A stretch of 12,446 nt of DNA, taken from contig JAWVYO010000072.1 in assembly GCA_033722675.1 (NCBI GenBank), positions 1 to 12,446 of the forward strand. Direction: 5' to 3'. The translations under genes and the position numbers were made by a program. Shown here in pieces: positions 6,060 through 12,226 of this stretch. Within the stretch, counting starts at the first letter, position 1. Each line of letters begins with the position of its first letter. The notes under the pieces were generated by a model, which made no database searches, had not been told where the DNA came from, and saw nothing but the letters and a program-made list of their open reading frames with translations. The stretch comes from DATHYU01 sp033722675 (lineage in GTDB: Bacteria > Actinomycetota > Acidimicrobiia > Spongiisociales > UBA11373).

Positions 6060-7091
6060 CTACGGCCGAACCATCACCTTGATGGCCTCGCGGGTGTCCA
6101 TCGCCCGGTATCCGTCCGGAACGCCATCGAGGTCGACCACCCGATCGAACACCCGGCCCGGCTCGATCCCTCCCTCGAGGACGTCCGGGAGCAGGTCTGC
6201 CATGTAGGCGCGCGTCGGCGCACCGCCGCCCCCGATCGTCAGGTTCCGGTTGAACGCCGTCGCCGAGTCGGGGATCGCCCGGTAGTGGGGGAGGCCCACG
6301 CGTCCGACGGCGCCGCCCGGCCGACAGATCCGGATCGCCGTGCTCGTCGCCTCCTCGGACCCGACGCACTCGAGGGCGGCGTGCACGCCGGATCCGCCGG
6401 TGAGATCGAGCACCTCCTCCACGGCCTCGTCGCCCCGGGCGGCGACCACGTCGGTGGCTCCGAACTCGACGGCGAGGTCCGTACGATCGGCGTGCCGGCC
6501 CATGACGATGATGCGTTCGGCTCCGAGGCGGTCGGCGGCGATCACGCCGCAGAGGCCCACGGCACCGTCTCCCACGACGGCGACGGTGCTTCCCCGTGTC
6601 ACCCGGGCGGTGACGGCTGCATGATGGCCCGTTCCCATGACGTCGGTGAGCGTGAGCAGCGACCCGTACATCTCCTCGTCCGCTCCGCCGGGGATCACGA
6701 ACAGAGTGCTGTCGGCGAGCGGGATCCGGACCGCCTCCGCCTGGGCACCCGGGGTGGTGGCACCGAAGAACCCCACGTCGACGCAGGACGTGTGGAGGCC
6801 CTCGCGGCAGAACTCGCACGTTCCGTCGGCGTAGCCGAAGGGCATGAGCACGAAGTCACCCGGTCGCAGGGTCTCGACGTCGTCGCCGACCGAATCGACC
6901 ACGCCGATGGCCTCGTGCCCGGTGCGTCGTGCGTCGTCGCCGAATCCCACGTTCCGGTACGGCCAGAGGTCGCTGCCGCAGATGGACGCCCGGGTCACGG
7001 TGAGCACCGCGTCGGTCGGCACCTCGATTCGAGGGTCGTCGACCTCCTCGATCCGCACGTCGCCGGGTCCGTGCATCACGGCTGCTCGCAT
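6060..7091 (-). CDS. Zinc-dependent alcohol dehydrogenase family protein
   Basis: A 343-residue medium-chain dehydrogenase/reductase. The catalytic zinc ligands are C38 (Ile-Cys-Gly-Ser-Asp), H59-E60 (Gly-His-Glu) and probably D150 in Leu-Thr-Leu-Thr-Asp-Val. The cofactor site is the Gly-Asp-Gly-Ala-Val-Gly loop at 174-179; the second strand ends Met-Gly-Arg-His-Ala-Asp-Arg, basic rather than acidic, hinting at NADP(H). The structural-zinc loop has only three cysteines (C92, C95, C103), with D89 where the first Cys normally sits; from memory this Asp-Gly-Thr-Cys form marks an actinobacterial subfamily. The ATG at 7091 was chosen for its AGAGGGG site; the frame extends further upstream, but that would overrun the divergent lipoprotein start. 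The substrate is unknown; sugars, polyols and simple alcohols are all possible. It is divergent from the DUF5107 lipoprotein. Confidence 0.9.
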   Translation of the reverse strand: MRAAVMHGPGDVRIEEVDDPRIEVPTDAVLTVTRASICGSDLWPYRNVGFGDDARRTGHEAIGVVDSVGDDVETLRPGDFVLMPFGYADGTCEFCREGLHTSCVDVGFFGATTPGAQAEAVRIPLADSTLFVIPGGADEEMYGSLLTLTDVMGTGHHAAVTARVTRGSTVAVVGDGAVGLCGVIAADRLGAERIIVMGRHADRTDLAVEFGATDVVAARGDEAVEEVLDLTGGSGVHAALECVGSEEATSTAIRICRPGGAVGRVGLPHYRAIPDSATAFNRNLTIGGGGAPTRAYMADLLPDVLEGGIEPGRVFDRVVDLDGVPDGYRAMDTREAIKVMVRP

Positions 7092-7096
7092 GGTCA

Positions 7097-7103
7097 CCCC
7101 TCT
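7097..7103 (-). promoter_or_regulatory. Ribosome binding site deciding the ADH start
   Basis: AGAGGGG on the minus strand, five bases before the ATG at 7091. It also abuts an in-frame GTG at 7097-7095, which is too close to be used. It excludes the longer open frame upstream. Confidence 0.7.
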
Positions 7104-7156
7104 GGTCGTCGGGTCCGCACATGATCGCGGATCGCCGCACGGACCCGGACAACCGA

Positions 7157-7162
7157 TAGCGT
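7157..7162 (+). promoter_or_regulatory. -10 box for a leaderless DUF5107 lipoprotein transcript
   Basis: TAGCGT fits TANNNT and is followed by 8 bases and then the ATG at 7171. There is no Shine-Dalgarno sequence. The geometry is identical to that of padR. Confidence 0.5.
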
Positions 7163-7170
7163 CGCGCTCC

Positions 7171-8649
7171 ATGAACCGGTTCAATCCACTCGGGGCGCTC
7201 GTCGTCTTCGCCGTCGTGGCGGCCGCCTGCACCGGCGGGGGCTCGAACGCCCCGCCGACGACCGCCCCCTCGACGGCCGTGACGACGGGCCCCGTGGCGT
7301 CCACCACGACCACGGCACCGCCGCCCGCCGTCACGCTCCGGCGGTCCACGACGACGTGGACCACCTACGCGCACGAACTCACCGACTTCGGGACGATCCG
7401 CCTCGGCTCCTACGACGGCGAGACGCTGGTGGAGCGGACCTTCGAGACGCTGGTGCTGGAGAACGAGCACCTCGTCGTGACGCTCGTGCCCGAGTACGGC
7501 GGGCGGATCCTGTCGATCGTGTCGAAGGAGACGGGACACGAGTCCCTGTACCAGAACCCCGTCGGCGTGCCGTACCAGATCGACACGGGGGTGTTCTTCT
7601 ACGACTGGCTCATGGTGTACGGCGGCATCTTCCCGACCTTCCCGGAGCCGGAGCACGGCAAGACGTGGTTCCTGCCATGGGAGGTCGAGGTCGTCGAGGA
7701 GAGCGCGCAGCGGATCTCGGTGGCGATGTCGTTCGTGGACGACGAGGACGTCCCGCTCGTCCCGCGCCAGTACGACGGCGACGCCACCGGGCTCGAGGTC
7801 ACGTACCTCGTCACCCTGTCGGCGGGCCGCGCCGCCGTCGACGTCGACGTGACGATCGAGAACCCCACTGGGGACCCGGTCGACTTCGAGTACTGGACGA
7901 GCGCGACGCTGGCACCCGGATCCGACCCCGACGACCCGCGGGTCACCGAGGAAGCCGAGATCGTCGCCCCGATCGAGCGCATCGAGATCCCGTCGCTCTG
8001 GGAGGCCATCGCCGCCCAGGAGGACCGGGCGGGCCTCCCCGACGTCTACCACTTCGACTCGCTCCGGCGCTTCGACGCGTGGGCCGATCTGGGGATCGCC
8101 TACGCCTTCCCGGACATGGGCGGAGCGAACTTCTGGGGCGTGATCGACGGCGACACCGGTGAGGGCATTTTCCGGATCGCCGACAACACCGTCACGAAGG
8201 GGCTGAAGATGTGGACGTGGGGACGGGACTCCGTCGCCGTGGATCCCTTCGCCGGTCCCGACGAGGCGCGGCCCTACATCGAGCTGTGGGCGGGGCTGAC
8301 GCGGCGGTTCTTCGACGAGACCACGATCGAGGCGGGGGAGCGGATCGAATTCACCGAGACCTATGCACCCACGATCGGCCTGTCGGACGTCACGCACGCG
8401 GACGGCGGGTTCCTCGTGGACCTGCGCGTCGAGGGCGACGAGGCGGTCGCCGAGGTGGTCGCCCTGCGGCCCGACGTCGAGGTGACCGCCCGTCTCGTGT
8501 CGGAGGGGGAGATGGTCCACGAGGAGCGGCTCTCCGGCGGGGTGTCGGCGAGTCGGATCACGGCCGGTGGCGTGTCGGGCGATGTCCGGCTGGAACTCGT
8601 CGACGGGTCGGGCGAGGTCGTCTTCGAGGGGGCGGCGCCGACGGGCTGA
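7171..8649 (+). CDS. DUF5107 / galactose-mutarotase-fold lipoprotein
   Basis: A 492-residue predicted lipoprotein. The signal sequence ends in a lipobox Ala-Ala-Ala-Cys with C20, then a Thr/Pro/Ser-rich tether to about residue 60. Residues 92-400 resemble DUF5107, a galactose-mutarotase-like beta-supersandwich: the strand Leu-Val-Leu-Glu-Asn-Glu-His-Leu at 94-101, Pro-Glu-Tyr-Gly-Gly-Arg-Ile-Leu at 107-114, Leu-Tyr-Gln-Asn-Pro-Val at 126-131 and Tyr-Gly-Gly-Ile-Phe-Pro at 150-155, all in the family order. Residues about 415-492 look like a small additional beta domain. The family is associated with carbohydrate binding or processing, but a reaction has not been clearly fixed to my knowledge. 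It would act outside the cell membrane. It lies beside the ADH and next to the sugar-acid cluster, supporting a glycan or sugar role. Its stop is three bases from the kinase stop. Confidence 0.82.
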   Translation: MNRFNPLGALVVFAVVAAACTGGGSNAPPTTAPSTAVTTGPVASTTTTAPPPAVTLRRSTTTWTTYAHELTDFGTIRLGSYDGETLVERTFETLVLENEHLVVTLVPEYGGRILSIVSKETGHESLYQNPVGVPYQIDTGVFFYDWLMVYGGIFPTFPEPEHGKTWFLPWEVEVVEESAQRISVAMSFVDDEDVPLVPRQYDGDATGLEVTYLVTLSAGRAAVDVDVTIENPTGDPVDFEYWTSATLAPGSDPDDPRVTEEAEIVAPIERIEIPSLWEAIAAQEDRAGLPDVYHFDSLRRFDAWADLGIAYAFPDMGGANFWGVIDGDTGEGIFRIADNTVTKGLKMWTWGRDSVAVDPFAGPDEARPYIELWAGLTRRFFDETTIEAGERIEFTETYAPTIGLSDVTHADGGFLVDLRVEGDEAVAEVVALRPDVEVTARLVSEGEMVHEERLSGGVSASRITAGGVSGDVRLELVDGSGEVVFEGAAPTG

Positions 8650-8652
8650 TCC

Positions 8653-9576
8653 TCAATCGGCCGACCAGCGCTCCGCCAGGGCGCCGGGTGAGAGGCCGGC
8701 CAGCTCCGGGTCGGTGAAGGGGGGCGGCGTGTCGTCGATCACGCCGACGACCCGGGAGCCCATGAGGTGGCCGAGCCGCAACCGGTCCGTGACCTCCCAC
8801 CCGAAGCAGGCGCCTGCGAGGTACCCCGCCGCGAAGGCGTCGCCGGCGCCGGTCAGGTCGACCACGTCGACTCGCAGTGCCGGCTGGGACGCCTCCCCGT
8901 CGGTCGTGAGCACCGACGCCCGCTCCGCGCCTCGCTTCAGGACGACCTCCTGGCCGTCGCGTCGCAGCAGGGCGTCGGCCACCGCGTCCTCAGACGCATC
9001 CCCGACGAGCCGGTCCGCCTCGTCGTCCCCGATGAAGACGAGGTCGGCCTGGCGCGCGAGTGGGAGGAGCGTCTCCCTCGCCGAGGCGGGGTCCGGCCAC
9101 AAGGCCGCCCGCAGGTTGACGTCGAAGGAGGTGCGGGCGGCAGGGCCGTCGAGGAGCGTGGCGACGAGCGCGGCGGCGGACGTCGACAGTGCGGCGGTGA
9201 TGCCGGTCGTGTGGACCCAGCGGGCGGGGCCGATGCGGGCGGCGTCGTCGGGAGACAGGGCGCTGGCGGCGCTGCCGCGGCGGCGATACTCCACCTGCGC
9301 GGTGGCACCCGTGACGTGCTTGATCATGATGCCCGTGGGCCGTTCGGCGTCGACGGGGGCGTCGATCTCGATGCCGGACGCAGCGAGGTCCGCCATGACG
9401 AGGCGGCCGAGCGCGTCGTCGCCAAGGCGGGAGACCCACTTCGTCCGGCAGCCCAGCCGGGCCATGCCGACCGCGACATTCGCCTCGGCACCGGCGGGCA
9501 TCGCCGTGAACCGGTGGGGATCGTCCGAGGACACGAACGACGCCATGGTCTCGCCCACGGTCACCGCATCGAACAC
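8653..9576 (-). CDS. PfkB-family sugar kinase, probable 2-keto-3-deoxygluconate kinase
   Basis: A 307-residue ribokinase/PfkB kinase. The N-terminal substrate-binding signature is Ala-Gly-Ala-Glu-Ala-Asn-Val-Ala at 28-35. The C-terminal ATP signature is Asp-Leu-Thr-Gly-Ala-Gly-Asp with catalytic base D246. A Phe-Asp-Val-Asn-Leu-Arg segment and Trp-Pro-Asp strongly recall KDG kinases. In the divergent operon a sugar-acid dehydratase and a KDPG-type aldolase frame exactly this step, so phosphorylation of 2-keto-3-deoxy-gluconate (or the galacto epimer) to KDPG is the best guess. The GTG at 9576 has GGGAGG at 9590-9585 with 8-base spacing; the frame stays open far upstream through the divergent SDR gene, which is not coding. 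Fructokinase or another PfkB specificity cannot be excluded by sequence alone. Confidence 0.88.
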   Translation of the reverse strand: MFDAVTVGETMASFVSSDDPHRFTAMPAGAEANVAVGMARLGCRTKWVSRLGDDALGRLVMADLAASGIEIDAPVDAERPTGIMIKHVTGATAQVEYRRRGSAASALSPDDAARIGPARWVHTTGITAALSTSAAALVATLLDGPAARTSFDVNLRAALWPDPASARETLLPLARQADLVFIGDDEADRLVGDASEDAVADALLRRDGQEVVLKRGAERASVLTTDGEASQPALRVDVVDLTGAGDAFAAGYLAGACFGWEVTDRLRLGHLMGSRVVGVIDDTPPPFTDPELAGLSPGALAERWSAD

Positions 9577-9584
9577 GTCGCGTG

Positions 9585-9590
9585 CCTCCC
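9585..9590 (-). promoter_or_regulatory. Ribosome binding site deciding the kinase start
   Basis: GGGAGG on the minus strand, 8 bases before the GTG at 9576. It sets the kinase N-terminus one residue before Phe-Asp-Ala-Val-Thr-Val-Gly-Glu, the usual first strand of PfkB proteins. Confidence 0.7.
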
Positions 9591-9635
9591 GGATCGGTCT
9601 GTCGGACCCAGGAATAGCATGATCGGTGCGGGGGC

Positions 9636-9641
9636 TAGGGT
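9636..9641 (+). promoter_or_regulatory. -10 box of the SDR-dehydratase-aldolase operon
   Basis: TAGGGT matches TANNNT and lies 19 bases before the ATG at 9661. Unlike the other plus-strand genes here, this transcript has a short leader with a GGAGG site at 9650-9654, six bases before the ATG. Confidence 0.5.
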
Positions 9642-9649
9642 CGGCGACC
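9639..9649. promoter_or_regulatory. Palindrome over the operon -10 and start point, candidate operator
   Basis: GGTCG-g-CGACC is a perfect 11-base inverted repeat that covers the end of the TAGGGT -10 box and the expected transcription start. Occupancy by a regulator would block initiation. In very GC-rich DNA such short repeats also arise by chance. Confidence 0.35.
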
Positions 9650-9660
9650 GGAGGACGACC

Positions 9661-10482
9661 ATGCGGATCGCGATCACCGGTGCTGCCGGATGGGTGGGGA
9701 GGGCGGTCGTCGAACGCGCCCTCGCCGGCGGTCACGAGGTGGTCGGGATCGACCGGACCACCCATCCCGAGGTCCCGGATCTCGTCGTGGCCGACATGGC
9801 CGACTACGACGCGGTGCTCGCGACGATCGGCGGATGTGACGCCGTCGTCCACCTGGCGGCGATCAGCGGTCCCGGCCGGCACCCGGACCACGTGGTGCAC
9901 GACACCAACGTCGTCGCCAGCTATCACGCCCTGCGGGCGGCGGCGGAGGCAGGCATCGCCCGGGTATGCCTGGCCTCCAGCATCAACGCCATCGGCGGGC
10001 GGTTCAGCATCCGGCCCCGGTACGACTCCTTCCCCGTCGACGAGCGGCATCCGGCGTATCCCGAGGACCCCTACAGCCTCTCGAAATGGATCGCCGAGCA
10101 GCAGGCCGATGCCATCACCCGCCGATACGGCACGACGATCGCCAGCCTGCGGCTCCACGGGGTCGTGGAGCGGCGCGAGGACGCCCGGGCGTGGCTCGAC
10201 ATCCCGGGCGACGTCGTCCCGAAGCACCTCTGGGGGTACGTACGGCGGGACGCCACCGCCCGGGCCTGCCTGCTCTCGTTGACGGCCGACTTCGAGGGCC
10301 ACGAGGTCTTCTACGTGGTCGCGCCGGACACGATGGTGGACGAGCCGTCGAGGGATCTCGCCGCCCGCTGGTACCCCGACGTCCCGATCACGCACGACCT
10401 GGACGGCACCGCCGGGTTCTTCGACATCTCCAAGACCGAAGCGGTGCTCGGCTGGAAGCACGACGTGGAGGCTCCCGCATGA
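9661..10482 (+). CDS. NAD-dependent epimerase/dehydratase-type SDR, probable sugar dehydrogenase
   Basis: A 273-residue extended short-chain dehydrogenase/reductase. The cofactor loop is Thr-Gly-Ala-Ala-Gly-Trp-Val-Gly (6-13), and D31 at the end of the second strand indicates NAD rather than NADP. The active site is S107/S108 with Y138-x-x-x-K142 (Tyr-Ser-Leu-Ser-Lys). The size and the Val-His-Leu-Ala-Ala-Ile-Ser-Gly segment at 63-70 resemble uronate dehydrogenases, which oxidise the anomeric carbon of a hexuronate to a lactone; a UDP-sugar epimerase would normally be longer (about 310-340 residues). As first gene of an operon followed by an acid-sugar dehydratase, a dehydrogenase making the lactone or acid precursor fits best. 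GGAGG precedes the ATG. The stop overlaps the next start (ATGA). The exact substrate is not readable. Confidence 0.87.
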   Translation: MRIAITGAAGWVGRAVVERALAGGHEVVGIDRTTHPEVPDLVVADMADYDAVLATIGGCDAVVHLAAISGPGRHPDHVVHDTNVVASYHALRAAAEAGIARVCLASSINAIGGRFSIRPRYDSFPVDERHPAYPEDPYSLSKWIAEQQADAITRRYGTTIASLRLHGVVERREDARAWLDIPGDVVPKHLWGYVRRDATARACLLSLTADFEGHEVFYVVAPDTMVDEPSRDLAARWYPDVPITHDLDGTAGFFDISKTEAVLGWKHDVEAPA

Positions 10483-11675
10483 CCGCGATCACGAACGTCC
10501 GATCGATCCTCACCGCTCCCGACGGCATCGCCCTGGTCGTCGTGAAGATCGAGACCGACGAACCGGGCCTCTCCGGGCTCGGGTGCGCCACCTACACGCA
10601 GCGGCCCACCGTCGTGGCCCAGACGGTGGACGAGTACCTGGCTCCGCTGCTGGAGGGCCGCGACCCGGCGAACATCGAGGACCTCTGGCACCTCATGTAC
10701 GTGAACGCGTATTGGCGCAACGGCCCGGTGCTCAACAACGCGATCAGCGGGGTCGACATGGCCCTGTGGGACATCAAGGGCAAAGTCGCCGGGATGCCCG
10801 TGTACGACCTGTTCGGCGGGAAGTGCCGGGAGGCGGCGATGGTGTATCGCCACGCCGACGGCCGGGAGCCCGCCGAAGTGCTCGACGCCGTGCTGCGGTA
10901 CCGCGACGAGGGCCACCGGGCGGTGCGCTGCCAGATGGGCGGGTACGGCGGCGAGGGCGTCGTGCCCCAGGCGTCCGACGTGTTCCCGGGCGTCTACTAC
11001 GACCCGGGGCGGTACGCCCGGTCGGTCGTGGAACTCTTCGACCACGTCCGCGAGGGTGTCGGCGACGAGTTGCACCTGCTGCACGACATCCACGAGCGGC
11101 TCGCGCCGATCGACGCCATCCGACTCGCCCGGGACCTCGAGCCCCATCGCCTCTTCTTCCTCGAGGACCCGCTGCCGCCGGATCAGATCGGATGGTTCCG
11201 CCGCCTTCGTGAGCAGACGACGACGCCGATCGCGATGGGAGAGCTGCACAACCACCCCCTCGAGTGGCAGCCCCTCGTGGTCGAGCGGCTCATCGACTTC
11301 ATCCGGACCCACATCTCCCAGCTCGGCGGACTGACGCCCGCCCGAAAGCTCGCCGTCGTCTGCGAGACCTTCGGCGTGCGGACCGCCTGGCACGGGCCCG
11401 GCGACGTGTCGCCCGTCGGTCACGCCGCGAACCTCCACCTCGATCTCGCCTCCCACAACTTCGGGATCCAGGAGGTGATCGGGTTCGGCGAGCGCCTGCG
11501 CGAGGTCTTCCCCGGCACACCCGAGCTTCGGGACGGCTTCCTGTGGCCGAACGACGGCCCCGGGCTCGGGATCGACATCGACGAGGCGCTGGCGGCGGAG
11601 TTCCCGATCGACGTCTCGACACCCATCCGGTGGACCCAGAGCCGGCTCCCCGACGGGACGATCTGGACGCCGTGA
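10479..11675 (+). CDS. Enolase-superfamily sugar-acid dehydratase (ManD/RspA type)
   Basis: A 398-residue mandelate racemase/enolase-superfamily member of the mannonate dehydratase subgroup (ManD, also annotated RspA). The N-terminal capping domain covers residues 1-125, with Tyr-Trp-Arg-Asn-Gly-Pro at 78-83 and Val-Asp-Met-Ala-Leu-Trp-Asp-Ile-Lys at 92-100. The barrel carries metal ligands D203 (Leu-His-Asp-Ile-His), E229 (Leu-Glu-Asp-Pro) and E255 (Gly-Glu-Leu-His), with H205 and H305 as likely acid/base residues. The reaction is removal of water from an aldonate (D-mannonate, D-gluconate or a relative) to a 2-keto-3-deoxy acid. After H305 comes Gly-Pro; from memory, Pro at this position marks the low-activity or gluconate-type members, whereas Ala marks efficient mannonate dehydratases. 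It is coupled to the SDR (ATGA) and to the aldolase (GTGA), so the product should feed the aldolase after phosphorylation. Confidence 0.92.
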   Translation: MTAITNVRSILTAPDGIALVVVKIETDEPGLSGLGCATYTQRPTVVAQTVDEYLAPLLEGRDPANIEDLWHLMYVNAYWRNGPVLNNAISGVDMALWDIKGKVAGMPVYDLFGGKCREAAMVYRHADGREPAEVLDAVLRYRDEGHRAVRCQMGGYGGEGVVPQASDVFPGVYYDPGRYARSVVELFDHVREGVGDELHLLHDIHERLAPIDAIRLARDLEPHRLFFLEDPLPPDQIGWFRRLREQTTTPIAMGELHNHPLEWQPLVVERLIDFIRTHISQLGGLTPARKLAVVCETFGVRTAWHGPGDVSPVGHAANLHLDLASHNFGIQEVIGFGERLREVFPGTPELRDGFLWPNDGPGLGIDIDEALAAEFPIDVSTPIRWTQSRLPDGTIWTP

Positions 11676-12226
11676 GCATCTTCGACGAGATCGCGGCGAT
11701 CGGCGTCGTCCCCGTCCTCGTGGTGGACACCGACGTGGACGTCGCCGGGCTGGCCGACGCCCTCGTCGACGGTGGGCTTCCCTGCGCCGAGGTCACGTTC
11801 CGCACCCCCGCGGCGATCGAGGCCGTTGCCGCGCTGTCCGCCGCCCGGCCGGACCTGCTCGTCGGTGCGGGCACCGTGCTCACCGTCGCCCAGGCGGAGG
11901 CGGCGACCGCGGCGGGGGCCCGCTTCGTCGTGTCCCCGCACTTCGACGCCGAGGTGGTCGCATGGTGCGTCGATCGCGGCATACCGGTCGCGCCGGGGGC
12001 GGCGACACCGACCGAGGTGGTCACGGCGATGCGATCGGGGGCCGGGCTCGTGAAGTTCTTCCCCGCCGAGTCGGCGGGTGGCGTTCGTGCCCTCGCCACG
12101 CTCTCGGGCGTGTACCCGGGGGTGCGATTCATGCCCACCGGGGGCATCGACGCCGACAACCTGGCCGACTACCTGGCGATTCCCGCGGTGGCGGCCTGCG
12201 GAGGCACGTGGATCGCTCCCCGGGTC
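11672..12226 (+). CDS. eda: KDPG/KHG aldolase, C-terminus lost in damaged sequence
   Basis: A class I 2-keto-3-deoxy-6-phosphogluconate/4-hydroxy-2-oxoglutarate aldolase, cleaving KDPG to pyruvate and glyceraldehyde 3-phosphate. About 185 residues are trustworthy. The catalytic residues are present: E40 and R44 in Ala-Glu-Val-Thr-Phe-Arg-Thr, Gly-Ala-Gly-Thr-Val-Leu at 65-70, Schiff-base K128 in Val-Lys-Phe-Phe-Pro-Ala-Glu, the phosphate loop Pro-Thr-Gly-Gly-Ile at 155-159, and Cys-Gly-Gly-Thr-Trp at 176-180. The usual length is about 205-215 residues, so some 25 are missing. From 12227 the reading turns into poly-G and poly-Gly/Arg/Pro translation; a nominal stop at 12356-12358 lies in this debris and should not be trusted. 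The GTG start overlaps the dehydratase stop. It closes the pathway of the operon. Confidence 0.9.

Larger units (their letters stand above)
7092..7170. promoter_or_regulatory. Divergent promoter region, ADH and DUF5107 lipoprotein
   Basis: This 79-base divergent spacer has a minus-strand GATCAT (7126-7121) that could serve as a -10 for the ADH with a leader of about 23 nt, and a plus-strand TAGCGT at 7157-7162 for the lipoprotein. The octamer CATGATCG at 7120-7127 recurs in the kinase/SDR spacer at 9618-9625. No convincing -35 boxes are visible. Confidence 0.4.
9577..9660. promoter_or_regulatory. Divergent control region, kinase and sugar-acid operon
   Basis: This 84-base spacer holds both promoters. 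GATCGGT occurs twice in direct orientation, at 9592-9598 and 9621-9627. GGTC-tgtcg-GACC is at 9596-9608. GGTCG-g-CGACC at 9639-9649 overlaps the plus-strand -10 box. A minus-strand GATCAT (9624-9619) could be the kinase -10, giving a leader of about 36 nt. Joint control of the two arms by one sugar-responsive regulator is plausible, but no regulator gene is in view. Confidence 0.5.

Noticed and set aside
6856..8520. 554-codon minus-strand frame opposite the DUF5107 lipoprotein
   Set aside because: Low-complexity His/Arg/Asp-rich translation; the plus strand has a signal peptide, lipobox and family motifs.
9577..10461. N-terminal extension of the kinase on the minus strand
   Set aside because: It would run antisense through the SDR gene, and a good ribosome binding site plus the normal PfkB start lie at 9576.
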